A stretch of 64,000 bases of DNA from Agapanthus africanus (taxonomy: Eukaryota; Streptophyta; Magnoliopsida; Asparagales; Amaryllidaceae), in assembly GCA_030015575.1 (NCBI GenBank), contig CM057338.1, positions 831,536,353-831,600,352 of the forward strand, in the 5' to 3' direction. Below, one piece after another: positions 11,550 through 24,197 of this stretch. The first letter of the stretch is position 1, and every line of letters starts with the position of its first letter. Both the position numbers and the translations under genes were made by a program. A model generated the notes under the pieces. It was given only the letters and a program-made list of their open reading frames with translations. It made no database searches and was not told where the DNA came from.

Positions 11550-13742
11550 TGTAGGGTTCCATAGGGCGGCAGCAAGGTTTTGGGAGGCATCGTCCATGCC
11601 ATTTTCAAAAATTTGCCATGCTACATAACCCTAAACCTAGAATCTTAACTGGAGATTTAGACGAATCAACAATGCAAACAACTTTACATCTAAGTGAATA
11701 AGGAATACAACCTTTGTAGACCGGTCCTTCACTTTTAAAGCTCCGTGTAGTAGTCCCTTCGCTCCTAGTAGTGAACACCGGAACTCTAGTAAGGGTTCAC
11801 ATGAAGAAATGAACAAGCTTGCTCGAAGTCTTCAAGGCCAAAGATGATCTACGTCGAGGAGACTCAAACTCATGCTACCTATTCACTAATGGTAGATTAG
11901 TGATGCAGACATCCTAAACTAAATGGCTAATATATTAGAGAATGATGAAATAGGAATTTTGCTCACTTTAGATTTATTTTTCTCACAATATTTCTTCACT
12001 TTGAGAAAAGCTAGCAAGTTTTCTCTAGATGAAGAAGAAGATGAAGAGGAGATGAGAATGAATCTCTTGAGGTGAGAATAGCAACCATGGGTGAGTTTGT
12101 GTCATACACTAACTCATGTAGAGACTTAACTATGGCTAAGAATAACGGTTAGGTTAATAAATATCTTAAGTAAAACAAACTTGTGGACTTAGTCAATAGT
12201 TCCACAAGCTTCTCCAAGCTTCAACCATTAAACCAATTTCCATCTAATTTTGATTAACTTTAAATAAATAAAACCCTTCATTATATCAAGCATGGTGTGA
12301 ATCTCATACACCCATGAAGCATGTGGCATCAAGCATGACACAAATAAAATGTACATTAATATATATCACATATATACTATATGCACACAAGTGAGAAAAA
12401 GAAATGTTTAAGTGAGCTAATATTAGTTAATGTAAATTCAATATATCAAATATATAATTATACATTAAATTATTAAATCAACACTTGATTTAATAATCCG
12501 GCTATATCACATACAACCGGCTAATATCAAATGTAACAACCTATCGAATCAACACTTGATCCGATAACCCGGCTATATCACATATAACCGACCGATATCA
12601 CATATCGTGAGAATAGAATACGGTATCACATACGCACATTAATCTCGGTCCCGCACATATCACATATGTGCTCCTAGTTCGTTTCGCATGAACCAGGAAA
12701 ACTCTGTGTAGGACTCTAAAGACTCGTCAATACGCCGGCAGTAGGTGATGATCATATCAAACACCCACAAGCCGCAAGCGGTCTGCTAAACGTAACAGCC
12801 ATCCGGGTATTGAGCGATCAGAAGATCAACAAGAAAGCCTTCTTATACTCCTGCGAATCCAATCAGTAACACTACCGTACAGTCCTGTTTCTTCGTCAGA
12901 TATGTCGCATATCGCAGCCTGGGGTGGTATAACGTCATACCCTAATAGCCTGATAAGTCATGCCGATACAAGGTCCATAACGGTTCGAGAAACTACTGAT
13001 AATACTTACCGGTAAATCTGAGTAACCCTGGCCAGGGATTTCTTGTTATGGCCAATCAAGCGTAGCGCAACATCAACCCCCAATACCGGGAGAGACGAAA
13101 TCCCCTCCTATCGCTCATTGCCTCCATGTGACTTGGGACTGTACCCAAAAACCACCTTTTTGCACGATCTCTTGAACGTGGTATGGTGGAAATCAAAGCA
13201 CGGTGGGAATCACACATGACTCTATGACGATCTCGGGTCGACAGACTAACCTATACCGGTGTCACCAGAGAACTGCTATCTGACGATATGTATAATACCA
13301 TCTAGGAGTTCTCGGCGAGTCCGTTTAGTGTACCAAGCCTCCACTGAGCACCCATATACCTTCTCTGATGTCAAACACCAATGGATGTGGGATTATCCAT
13401 CGTCCATCATATGGGTCAGGAAGCACATATGCTAGTCTACTCTGGAGTATCGATGCCCTGTCTCGATACTCCCATGACTAAGAACTTTTGAAGGATGTAC
13501 TTACCGACTACCTCAGCCCCACTAGTATGATCTGCATCATGATCCCGATAGTCGAGTACTCATCCTAAGGGCTTTATCAACATGTAATAGAGAGACAATA
13601 AGTGTACATGTTAAGATAAAGAGCAACCATATAGTATACTATCATGTCGAGAAAGAAAGTCCTCCCTATATATGTCCAAGCATCCACTACAATATACATC
13701 ACATATACAGTAATGACCTCTAGGGCATACATATAACTAACA
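11550..13742 (-). repeat. 3-prime LTR of element C
   Basis: A 2193-base LTR with TG..CA ends, one base longer than its partner at 21223-23414. It is preceded in the element direction by a polypurine tract. It contains the palindrome cluster centred on TATCACATA at about 12361-12671. Confidence 0.9.
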
Positions 13743-13753
13743 ATCTCCCACTT
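13743..13753 (-). other. Polypurine tract, element C
   Basis: In the element direction it reads AAGTGGGAGAT directly before the 3-prime LTR. It is the plus-strand primer used during reverse transcription. Element I has the same motif at 56585-56594. Confidence 0.75.
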
Positions 13754-15179
13754 GCACTAAGGCCATTTGTTGCAGTATCTCATACTCAACGTCCTATATA
13801 AGTCTCTCTAGGGAAAGGCCTTTGTGAGTGGATCCGCCGTTTTATCTTTCGCGTCATCTCTCCTGACCTCAATCCCTTGGAGATCAACCATCTCCCCGAT
13901 CAGGTGATACTTGCCTCAGAATATGTCTGGATCGCTGATGGGACCGGCGTTCCCAGGCAAAAGCCGTAACTCCATTGTTGTCACAATAACAGTTATTGGA
14001 TGCTCAATGGTAGGAACGATGTTCATCTCATGAACAAGAATTATCCAGACATCTACTTTGGTAGCATCGTTGGTAGCGATGTATTCAGCCTTTATCGTCT
14101 AGTATGTCACGGTATCTAGCTTGGAACTCTTCCAACATATTGTCCCTCCACTGAGGGTAAAGACAATGCATGTGACTGACTTTCAGTCGACCTTATCACT
14201 CTGGAAGCTCGAACCAAGAACATTCATTTAGTGCTTCTCAAGTACTTAAGAATGTCCTCCACAACTGTCCAGTGATCCTCCCAAGATCCAATTGATTCCT
14301 GATCACTACACCTAGTGAGTCATCTACATCTGGTCTGGTATATAACATCGCACACATGATAGAGCCTACTGCCGAAGCATAGGATATCCCTTGCACGCGA
14401 GCTCTCTCCAAATCAATCTTAGAAGACATCTTTTTGGAGAGAATGGTTCCAGAGTAAGAGGGCGAACCACCACGCTTAGAATCCTCCATACTAAAACCCT
14501 TTTAGTACGGTGTTAATGTACCTGGATTTGGGACACTCCCAACATCCACTTAGATCTATCACCATAGATCATAATCCACAAGATGTAGTAGGTATCATCC
14601 AGATCTACTATGGAGAATCCTCGTGATAAGTGGAGCTTGACCAAGTGTAGCATAGGAAACCATTTCCTATCAAGAGTATGTCATCTACGTACAATACGTG
14701 TAAGACAATCTCACTCTCTACAACCTTCTTGTATATACAAGGTTCATTTACCATTTTGACGAAGTCAAACTCTTTGACTGCCACATCAAAACAGATGTTC
14801 CAACTACGCGATACTTGCTTTAATCCTGGTGGACTTAAGCATAGCTTTGAAAGTCTCAACTTTACCATCTACACCAAGAATCTTTTCAAGATCCATTTGC
14901 TCCCAATGGGTTTTACCCCTTCAGGTGCAACATTCAAAGTCACACTTTGTTGGTGTACATGGATTCCATCTTTGATTGCATAGCATCCAGCCATTTCACA
15001 GAGTCCCCACTCGTGATGGCCTGCCTGAACCTAGTTGGGCCATCATCTACCATAATGCAATCCTCGCTCCCACCGTCACCGAGAAAACTGCAGTTCCTCT
15101 CAGGTGGATGAGGAACCCTACCAGATTCGCGGAGAGGATGAGGCTCATTGGAGACTATTGAATCATTTGGTTTCACCAA
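13754..15179 (-). pseudogene. Element C reverse transcriptase and RNase H remains
   Basis: Separate minus-frame pieces identify the region. At 15179-14940 lies the acidic linker and RT start (S-V-K-W-L-D-A-M-Q-S-K-M-E-S-M-Y-T-N-K-V). At 14868-14608 lies the RT palm with L-Y-V-D-D-I-L-L-I-G. At 14489-14238 lies the region before RNase H (M-S-S-K-I-D, Y-A-S-A-V-G-S-I-M, T-R-P-D-V). It is a decayed Copia RT/RNase H region and cannot make a protein. No other gene is visible between 13754 and 14237. Confidence 0.8.
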
Positions 15180-16020
15180 ATCATCAGGTGTTAGTTTGTC
15201 AAGCTGGAACTCCTTCCAGTTCTACCTCATGACCACTAATTTCTTCACAAGAAATTCCTTTTCTAAAAAAGGTAGCATGCTGAGAAACAAAACACATTTT
15301 GCTCCTCAGTGTGGTAGAAGATATTCCCTCACAAATATTTGGGATATCCAACAAACTTACAGAACTAACCTTGCCTCGAGCTTGTCCGGATTTTGCTTTT
15401 CAATATAGGCCGGACAACCCCATATCTTAACTCGTTTAAGACATGGTCTCTTCCCATACCATATCTCATATGGAGTGGTAGGCACTGATTTGGATGGAAC
15501 CCCATTCAATAGGTATGCAACTTCTCAAGTGCATAACACCCAAAAAGGAAACAGGCAACTCAGCAATACTCATCATAGAGCACGCCATATCTCATAGGGC
15601 GCGATACCTCCACCCCGATGCACCATTGTGTTGTGGTGTACTCGAAGGAGTAAGCCGAGAGAGAATCCCATTCTCCTTTTAGAAAATCCAGGAACTCCAT
15701 GCCCACGTATTCTCCTCCTCGATCACATCGTAGAACTTTAATACTTCAACCCGTCCGGTTCTTAACTTCAAGCTTATATTCCTTAAATTTCTTAAAAGTT
15801 TCAGACTCGTGTTTCAACAGGAACACATGTTCGAATCTTGAGAGATCGTCAATGAATATAATGAAGTACAAAGAACCAACCCTGGCATTTGTAGACATTG
15901 GACCGAATACATCATCATGTATCCGTCCCAAGAGTTCACTAACTCTTTCTCTGTTTCCAGTAAACGGAATATTGATCATTTTACCTTTGAGACAAGACTG
16001 GCAAGTATCATAAGATGAAA
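15180..16020 (-). pseudogene. Element C integrase remains
   Basis: The minus frame 15979-15746 reads I-H-D-D-V-F-G-P-M-S-T, F-I-I-F-I-D-D-L-S-R-F and F-L-L-K-H-E-S-E, the Copia integrase core. Nucleotide similarity to the integrase of B and H continues to about 15240 (the V-G-Y-P region). Broken. Confidence 0.78.
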
Positions 16021-16740
16021 ATTCGAACAGATTCTCATATTCATCCTTTTGTAACTTAGCTGGTCGTGTCGCATTGATATGACCTAGTCTACAATGCTAC
16101 AAGAAAGATTCGTTCATTTCTGAACTATTCCTCTTGTGTGTGTTCGGTATACTTTGAACTGTGGTTTGATTTAGAACGTATATGCTATTTCATAACGTGC
16201 ATGATCCAATCAACTCTTGATTCAGGAAAATGTTCACAACATTATCCTCCAATACAGAATTATATCCTTCTTTAACTTAATAAAGAATTTGATGTAATGT
16301 TGTATATCAGGTTCGACATGTAATAACATTTGTTCAAAATCAATGTATTTACCATTTTGTAATACAAGGTGATATTTGCCAACTGACTTGGCTGCAACAA
16401 TTGCACCATTCTCTAACACTTAGAGATATATCACACAATCTCAGTTCTCTACCTTTCAGTAACCCATGTAACTCTTACATATATGGGATCCTGTTCTGGT
16501 ATCTCATACCTAGGACGTAGAGTGTACTGAGAAACAGTTCTCGGTAATCAACACACCCAAAGAATATGCATCAACATGCTTATTCCTCGATCGGGTCGCG
16601 TGGAAATCCGGATATTCCCCTATTTCCTGCTCGGACTTATAACAGTTATAAAATAGAGCGGAACCAACGTTCCCCAGCTCAGTATTATAAGCAGGTTCAG
16701 TCAATGCATCCATATTATTATCTTGATTAAGACGTGACAT
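16021..16740 (-). pseudogene. Element C short gag, protease and pre-integrase remains
   Basis: From ATG 16740 the frame to 16510 reads M-S-R-L-N-Q-D-N-N-M-D, then G-N-V-G-S-A-L-F, then the protease-proximal H-V-D-A and E-N-C-F-S-V-H. The frame 16419-16234 matches the segment between protease and integrase (H-L-V-L-Q-N-G). A gag body is not recognisable, as in A and H. Broken. Confidence 0.72.
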
Positions 16741-17181
16741 GGTCGCTACCAGGAGAGAGAGAAGAAAACACTCTGCGTGCGCTCTTGCAAAATTAGATTG
16801 GTTATTATTTTATTTAATCAGGATGGCTCCTACTATTTTTATCAAATCTTCCTTCAAACCCTAAAATGTAAGACTAGCCGGGATTAATTACACCCTACAA
16901 GTTCGCCAATCTTTCGGCCAGGCTGGTGTCGGTACTTTGAGGGAGGTTCCCCGTGCTTTCGCACGGACCTAATTAAAATAAACCTCATTTTCCCAGGGGC
17001 GTAACCCCGTTAACACCTTTCTAGACACCTACTTGATCGGCTAATTGTAATGTGTAAAACTCTCCCAGGAGTAACTCTTACTCGCAGTGGGTATCGGAAT
17101 CCAACTATCTCATAGAAGGTATGCAATCTCATTGCAAATTTCAACACTTGAAATTCCCAATAATATTTTAACCCTAGCGTC

Positions 17182-17387
17182 CTATGACCTTGACACGGGC
17201 CAACAAACCATAGTCCGCTAGTCAAGTTCAACCCGTACATTTCATGATTGAATTAAACCCACCCGCACGACCCTTGACGCAGGATAACAAAGTCGCATGA
17301 CTATCCTAATCCAATCGCATCGTATGCAGCAGATAAGCACTAGTTAGCTACAGCACACTACGCCTTAACGTAGGCCAACAAACGTAG
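17182..17387 (-). other. Triple leader hairpin array, element C
   Basis: Arms CTACG/CGTAG (17387-17358), CGAC/GTCG (17295-17268) and CTATG/CATAG (17213-17182) lie around the shared TTGTT..CAAGG core. The order and spacing are the same as in A, B, H and I. Confidence 0.6.
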
Positions 17388-17473
17388 CACGAATACTAAG
17401 TAGTACTTATTTGAAATGACGGAGGGCTACGACAGCTTTTTAAGAAAACCCTTTGCGTAATGAACTTGATATC

Positions 17474-17808
17474 GTTGTAGAATCGAGTGATTTTGAAAAG
17501 GAGTGTTTTTTAGGCTTTTACTAGTTTTGCTAAAGAGGCCACTCCCGGTGAAGGGATCTCGGCTCTTTCCTTATCGAATAAGGTGCAGAATATTTTACAA
17601 ATACCACTATGCAAAGCAAAAACTATAGAAGCAATCAAAAGAAAAACCGAGTGGGTTGTAGCATCTGCCAGTTTCGCTAAAGAGGTCACTCCCGGTGAAG
17701 GGATCTCGGCTCTTTCCTTATCGAATAAGGTGCTGGATATTCTATAAGGAATACCGCTATGCAAAGCAAGAACTAGAGCTACCAGTTTTTAAAACAAGAT
17801 TCTACAAC
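17474..17808 (-). other. Leader stem domain with two stem-loop modules, element C
   Basis: The enclosing arms, read in element direction, are GTTGTAGAATC (17808-17798) and GATTCTACAAC (17484-17474), 11 perfect pairs. Inside are two modules (17730-17679 and 17583-17532), each with the hairpin CCTTAT/ATAAGG, an outer stem AAAGAG/CTCTTT and an inner stem TCCC/GGGA. Confidence 0.58.
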
Positions 17809-18661
17809 ATCTTTAGGTTTCTTTTATTTCATTAATCTCATTAATGAAGTCCCATCAATTATGCTTCTTAAGCATCACAGAAGAAACGAAAGCAGTAATA
17901 GTTATTATATATCATATATATAATATAAGCATTCGTCTCAGAATATCAAGTGATCACATCACAGAATATCAGCAATAGAAGAACACATGTGAAATATTGG
18001 ATATACTAGGAATTCCGTGTTTTAATTAAGCCAATAAAAAACGCGGATTCCACGGTCGCGATGAATAGCGAAACCCACATCCCTAGACCCCTACGATAGC
18101 GGCAAGAAACCCTACCAATTCTAGAGTTAGGAGACCTGGTCTCGACTCCTTGAGATGGTCTCCCACTGGACCCTAGAACTCGGTTACTTATGCTCTCCTC
18201 CTTGAGTCTATCCTAATGCGGAAAAGTAAATAATATACATCAATGGTGACATTATCCTCAACCCGGAAGTGCCCTGTTCATACCATAATATTGCATTATT
18301 ATATTCCCCATTCTTAATCGTTTTATAAATAAACAGGTGCTTTTGACGCATGTCTGCTACATATTACAGGTTACAGGTTCTTGGAGCGAAAACAGTGAAA
18401 AAGACAAAAGATGATACAAAAGAGGGACTTTTGACCCACAAGTAGAAGGATCCTAATCAAGCCTAGACGAAGAACAGTTCACAATTAACAAGGCAACGCA
18501 AGGTCCAAAATGTCAAGGCGAACGGTTAAAAGACCACTACAAGTTTTCACTGAAAGATCTGGAGAAGATCTAGAATCCAAATGAAGAAAAGAACCAAATA
18601 AATGAGAAGCCCAAACAGCAGAGAAGAAGCCCTGAAGAACACACACAGTGTTCTCACCAAA

Positions 18662-18681
18662 GGGCCGCGGAACCGCGGCCC
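18662..18681. repeat. Perfect GC palindrome in J
   Basis: Nine-base arms GGGCCGCGG and CCGCGGCCC surround AA. A second facing motif GTCGCGGTTCCACGGCC follows at about 18694. The pair resembles the dyads in the Copia leaders. Confidence 0.65.
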
Positions 18682-18834
18682 TACCCCCACCCATGTCGCG
18701 GTTCCACGGCCATTTATTGCACGTGTCGGTGCAGAAAAAGTCTGTCGGTGCGTCGGTGCGTTGGTTGGGATTTTAGGGGGTATTTTTGTAATATCACATG
18801 TGCGAGTCATTATAACCCTAATTTTCCTATCCCT

Positions 18835-18842
18835 TATAAATA
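18835..18842 (+). promoter_or_regulatory. TATA box of solo LTR J
   Basis: TATAAATA lies about 560 bases into the LTR, a normal place for the U3-R boundary of a Gypsy LTR. Whether it is active is unknown. Confidence 0.45.
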
Positions 18843-20611
18843 TGTATTCTAAATATTGTATGAGAGAGGCCTCTTTTTGATAAATAGAAATTCAGATTCA
18901 TTTGAAGTTGGGAAGAGCATCATATTCTTGTAAGTTTGTCTTTCTTTTCTGCCCTAGTTTTCTAATTTAATTCTTGCTCTAGATAAATCATTCCTTTGCC
19001 CTAGTTTAATCTAGTGTAGTATCTCTTAACCTGCAGTAGGTAAGTAATCTATTAGATCTAAAAATACACAGAATAAAAATGATGTTTTTAATAGATCCCC
19101 TAATGAGCGAGTAATTTCCTCGCTTGTTAGGGTTAGGAATAAGGGAGGGATTGAGAGATGAATATCTCTCATCTCTTTCATGCCCAATCATTTGTAATAA
19201 CTAGACCTTCATGCATGCATGCATGATCCGCTCCCTACGGCACCCTACCCATGAGGTAACGGTGAAACCGTAGTATAAAGGACCGGACATGCATGTCTTC
19301 CATGAAGATTAGAGCAATTATTAGGAAAGGACGGACAAGGATCTAGAGGAAGAAACTTCGTTTCTTCCCAATCATCCTAATCCCCTTTACTAATAATTGC
19401 TATAACTCCTAAAAGATTTAATTGAGGGCATTGAAAGAGGTGTGAAATTTAATCTTACCAAACTCCACCTTAGACCTAATCCTAGCAAGTTTCTTAAACA
19501 TCGTACAACTTAGTTTTTAGAATCAATTAAAGGACCAAACACCCATTGGAATTAGATCGTAAGAACACTTAGGAAAATTACACCATCCCTGTGGACCGAC
19601 CCATACTCACCGGCTAGCTGCAAAGCGATGCCGTTCTTGATTGCGGTAAATTATCTTTGATCGTTAAAATCCTAAACAAATCATGCCCCAATAAAAGAAT
19701 ATTACATACAAGCTTTTACATGAATGAAAATGAAAAACTCTCATCTCACATAAAAAAAACGGCTATTCAAAGCACGACGATCCAATATAACATATCACAG
19801 CAACACATAACATCACATGTCATCAACGTAAGTAAATATGCGTATCCCCATTGTCGTTGACATATAGCAACAAAACCGGTGATACACTATATATTATACT
19901 TACGGTCGCAGAAAAGAAAGTGAAAACTACAACAATTGGAATCCACAACCACCTTAGACATCATAAACCCAATGTATCATATACTTTGGATTTCATGCCT
20001 AACCAAATGAATTCCTTAGACATCACATGCCTAACAATTATAAACCCCGTATTTTAGTCTCGATATTGAAAACGCTTTTCAATAACCAGTCGGGTAATTC
20101 AATAAGATTCCCGACAACCTGATCGAATGCTCGTCGGAAACTTTAGTAGACGGCCGCACCCCCGATACCGTCGACGAAGTGCATTAAGGCGGAGCACCAC
20201 GGCCGCGAGCACCCGAACGGATGCTTTTGGCGACGGGGTTCTCCTACGGTCACTTAGTCGGGGCTATGGGGCGTGGCTATCTAGCAAGGTTACCCGGCGA
20301 GTATCCGTGTACGCTACGTGATTGCGACGGATTTTTGATCCACATCAAAATCCCGTGGCAACCGATCAAATGAGACTAAATTGCTAGATTTATAAAATTC
20401 AAATTAGTTATCACATAACTAATTATTGTGGATTCCAAATATTGTATCACAATCATAGATAGCTAGACGATGTTAAACTTTTCGATCGAATAAAAAAACA
20501 CCCAAAATTTGCCAAAAAACTCAACACTTGAGCGGAGTTTAAAAAGGTACCCAGTACATGCCACAGCACCTATGGACCAACCGTAGAAGGGTCAACCCTT
20601 GCCTCACCTAT

Positions 20612-20665
20612 GGCGCCACGGAACTACCACAAACCCTAGGGTTTTGTGGCGGTTCCGATGGTCAC
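20612..20665. repeat. GC-rich dyad in element C leader
   Basis: Facing motifs GCCACGGAACTACCAC and GTGGCGGTTCC lie in the same leader position as the dyads of A, B, H and I. Confidence 0.5.
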
Positions 20666-21208
20666 AGAATCGAGTTAGGGTTTCGTTCTTATAGAGGGTC
20701 CACAGAATCATCTGCATGATTTTCTGAATATTTTAAACTTGGAAAAAATCCAACACTTGGAAAATTTCCAGCGAGGGAAAAATTGGCTTATTGATATCCG
20801 TTCGAACTTTTTAACGTCGTCTCAATAACCCGAAACAATATTAAAATTACGAATATGAAACACTCTGAATTGCCAATACAGTAAGACCACATCACATGCA
20901 ATCTTAGAAAAAACAAGCAACACCTGAAACACCAAAATCCAGAGACTGGAACACCCTAAAAAATTCAACCCTGAACTAGCTTACAAAACCGAGCAGGCCG
21001 GTTTTTCCTCACATGTGGCCGGCCATTTTCCGGAGAGGGGGGTTAAATTTTCTACTGTGTTCATGTTACATCTCATATAACATTCTGCAGTTGCTTAAAA
21101 AAATTTTAGAGGCCATTTAAAAATCGACAGAAACTAGGTTTCATTGTTTCACGTTTCGGAGTAGTTTCGGTTTCGTAATCTAACAAATATCGTCTAATTA
21201 TCTAGCTT

Positions 21209-21221
21209 GGCTCTGATACTA
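21209..21221 (-). other. Primer binding site, element C
   Basis: The reverse complement begins TAGTATCAGAGCC, close to the initiator-Met-tRNA complement. It lies one base from the LTR end at 21223. Confidence 0.8.
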
Positions 21222-21222
21222 C

Positions 21223-23414
21223 TGTAGCCTTCCGTAGGGCGGCAGCAAGGTTTCGGGAGGCATCGTCCATGCCATTTTCAAAAGTTTGCCATGCTACATA
21301 ACCCTAACCCTAGAATCTTAACAAGAGATTTAGACGAATCAACAATGTAAACAACTTTACATATAAGTGAATGAGGAATACAACCTTTGTAGACCGGTCC
21401 TTCACTTCTAAAGCTCCGTGTAGTAGTCCCTCGCTCCTAGTAGTGAACACCCGAACTTTAGTAAGGGTTCACATGAAGAAATGAACAAGCTTGCTCGAAG
21501 TCTTCGAGACCGAAGATGATCTACGTTGAGAAGACTCAAGCTCATGCTACCTCTTCACTAATGGTAGATTAATGAAGCAAACACCCTAAACTAAATGGCT
21601 AATATAGTAGAGAATGATGAAGTAGGAATTTTGCTCACTTTAGATTTATTTTTCTCACAATATTTCTTCACTTTGAGAAAAGCTAGCAAGCTTTCTCTAG
21701 ATAAAGAAAAAGATGAAGAGGAGATGAGAATGAAACTCTTGAGGTGAGAATAGCAACCATGGGTGAGTTTGTGTCATACACTAACTCATGTAGAGACTTA
21801 ACTATGGCTAAGGATAATGGTTAAGTTAATAAATATCTTAAGTAAAACAAATTAGTGGATTTAGTCAATGGTTCCACAGGCTTCTCCAAGCTTCAACCAT
21901 TAAACCAATTTCCATCTAATTTTGATTAACTTTAAATAAATAAAACCCTTTATTATATCAAGCATAGTGTGAGTCTCATACACCCATGAAGCATGTAGCA
22001 TCAAGCATGACACAAATAAAATGTACATTAATATATATCACATATATACTATATGCACACAAGTGAGAAAAAGAAATGTTTAAGTGAGCTAATATTAGTT
22101 AATGTAAATTCAATATATCAAATATATAATTATACATTAAATTATTAAATCAACACTTGATTTAATAATCCGGCTATATCACATACAACCGGATAATATC
22201 AAATGTAACAACCTATCGAATCAACACTTGATCCGATAACCCGGCTATATCACATATAACCGACCGATATCACATATCGTGAGAATAGAATACGGTATCA
22301 CATACGCTCATTAATCTCGGTCCCGCACATATCACATATGTGCTCCTACTTCGTTTCGCATGAACCAGGAAACCTATGTGTAGGACTCTAAAGACTCGTC
22401 AATACGCCAGCAGTAGGTGATGATCATATCAAACACCCACAAGCCGCAAGCGGTCTGCTAAACGTAACGGCCACCCGGGTATTGAGCGATCAGAAGATCA
22501 ACAAGCAAGCCTGCTCATACTCCTGCGAATCCAATCAGTAATACTACCGTACAATCCGGTCTTTTCGTCAGATATGTCGCATATCGCAGCCTGGGGTGGT
22601 ATAACGTCAGACCCCAATAACCTGATAAGTCATGACGATACAAGGTCCATAACGGTTCAAGAAACTAATGATAACACTTACCAGTAAATCTGAGTAACCC
22701 TGGCCAGGGATTTCCTGTTATGGCCAATCAAGCATAACGCAACATCAACCCCCAATACCGGGAGAGACGAAATCCCCTCCTATCGCTCATTGCCTTCATG
22801 TGACTCGGGACTGTACCCAAAAACCACCTTTTTGCACGATCTCTTGAATGTGGTATGGTGGAAATCAAAGCATAGTGGGAATCACACAAGACTCTATGAC
22901 GATCTCGGGTCGACAGACTAACCTGTACCAGTGTCACCAGAGAACTGCTATCTGACGATAGGTATAATACCATCTAGGAGTTCTCGGCGAGTCCGTTCAG
23001 TGTACCCAGTCTCCACTGAGCACCCGTATACCTTCTTTGATGTCAAACACCAATGGATGTGGGATCATCCATCGCCCATCATATGGGTCAGGAAGCGCAT
23101 ACGCTAGTCTACTCTGGAGTATCGATGCCTTGTCTCGATACTCCCACGACTAGGAACATTTGAAAGATGTACTTACCGACTACCTCAGCCTCACTGGTAT
23201 TATCTGCATCATAATCCTGGTAGTCAAGTACTCATCCTAAGGGCTTTATCAATATGTAATAGAGAGACAATAATTGTACATGTTAAGATAAAGAGTAACC
23301 AGATAGCATACTATTATGTCGAGCAAGAAAGTCTTCCCTATATATGTCCAAGCATTCACTACAATATACATCACATGTACAGTAATGGACTCTAGGGCAT
23401 ACATATAACTAACA
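21223..23414 (-). repeat. 5-prime LTR of element C
   Basis: A 2192-base LTR with TG..CA ends, partner of 11550-13742. In the first 530 aligned bases about 30 differences were counted, and the middle is better conserved. Confidence 0.9.
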
Positions 23415-24183
23415 TCATATCTCAGCAACACATAACATCACATGTCATCAACGTAAGTAAGTATGTGTACCCCAATTGTCGTTGATGTATTGGAATGAAA
23501 CCGGCGATACACCACATACTACACTTACGGTCGCAGAAAAGAATGTCAATCTACAATATTTGGAATCGTCACTTTCCTTAGACATCATAAACCCGGAATA
23601 TCTCATGTTCTGGATTTCATGCCTAGCATTGCAAATCTTACATTTGGGTCTTAACAATGAAAACACCTTTTCAAAAGAAACCGGGTAATTCAACAAGATT
23701 CCCGATTCCATCCGTGGCCGAAATGTTAAATTTACAAACAATAAATAATTTTCACAAAACTAATCAGTGTAGATTCCAATTATTGTATTACATTCAAATC
23801 AACTAGGCGATGTTAAACCATTCGATCGATCGATCAATTACCCAAAAATTCGCAGAGAAGCTTAACACCTGAGCAGTATTAAAAATACCCAGAAGTATGC
23901 CACGGTACTTATGGACCAACCGTAGAAGGGTCGACCCGTGCCTCACAAATGGCGCCGCGGAACCACCGCTAAAGGCATGCTTCGGCCGCGGTTCTGCGGT
24001 CATTTGATCGAGTTAGGGTATCGTTCTTCTAGAGGGTCCATAGAATTACCTGCATGATTTTTTGAATATTTTTAATGTGAAAAATTCCAACACTTTGAAA
24101 AATTTTCAGAGAGCAATTTTCGGAGTAATCGATGTTCGTTCGAAGTTTTTAAAGTCGTCTAGGTTACCCTAAAGCTTTAGCTT
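23415..24183 (-). other. Element B leader, LTR-proximal part
   Basis: Continuation of the leader of B on the other side of C, starting with the second copy of TCATA. It holds a GC dyad at 23951-24005 with facing motifs CGCGGAACCACCGC and GCCGCGGTTCTGCGG. No gene. Confidence 0.72.
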
Positions 24184-24196
24184 GGCTCTGATACCA
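24184..24196 (-). other. Primer binding site, element B
   Basis: The reverse complement is TGGTATCAGAGCC, the initiator-Met-tRNA primer complement, one base from the 5-prime LTR. Confidence 0.85.
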
Positions 24197-24197
24197 C

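Larger units (their letters stand above)
18275..19683 (+). mobile_element. Solo LTR J, probably Athila-like Gypsy
   Basis: A 1409-base insertion with TGTTCATACC start and AAACAAATCA end is flanked by a perfect 5-bp duplication TGCCC (18270-18274 and 19684-19688). It has a TATA box at about 18835 and near its end the phrase CCCTGTGGACCGACCC, which I recall from the LTR ends of Athila/Tat Gypsy elements. There is no internal region, so it is a solo LTR. Strand is set by the TATA box and that end motif. Superfamily is likely, exact family uncertain. Confidence 0.7.
16741..21208 (-). other. Element C leader, with J nested
   Basis: A long untranslated leader homologous to that of A. Excluding J (18275-19683) it is about 3.05 kb. 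It contains the hairpin array (17387-17182), the stem domain with two modules (17808-17474) and a GC dyad (20665-20612). No gene is seen. Confidence 0.78.
11550..23414 (-). mobile_element. Copia element C, Angela-like, complete with both LTRs
   Basis: A complete minus-strand element lies between perfect 5-bp duplications TCATA (11545-11549 and 23415-23419). Read right to left: 5-prime LTR (23414-21223), primer site (21221-21209), leader with nested solo LTR J, short gag, protease/pre-integrase, integrase, RT, RNase H, polypurine tract (13753-13743), 3-prime LTR (13742-11550). The coding region is heavily broken, with well over ten breaks. The two LTRs differ by roughly 4 percent in hand comparison, mostly transitions; at commonly used grass rates that is on the order of 1.5 million years. 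It is inserted in the leader of B. Confidence 0.9.

Noticed and set aside
19209-19224. ATGCATGCATGC run as a regulatory site
   Set aside because: It is a simple short repeat within solo LTR J with nothing else to support a function.
18275-19683. J, E, F and K as DNA transposons or MITEs, because their ends are partly inverted
   Set aside because: The inverted match is only the short TGT..ACA-type LTR end; 5-bp duplications, internal TATA boxes and LTR-like ends fit solo LTRs better.
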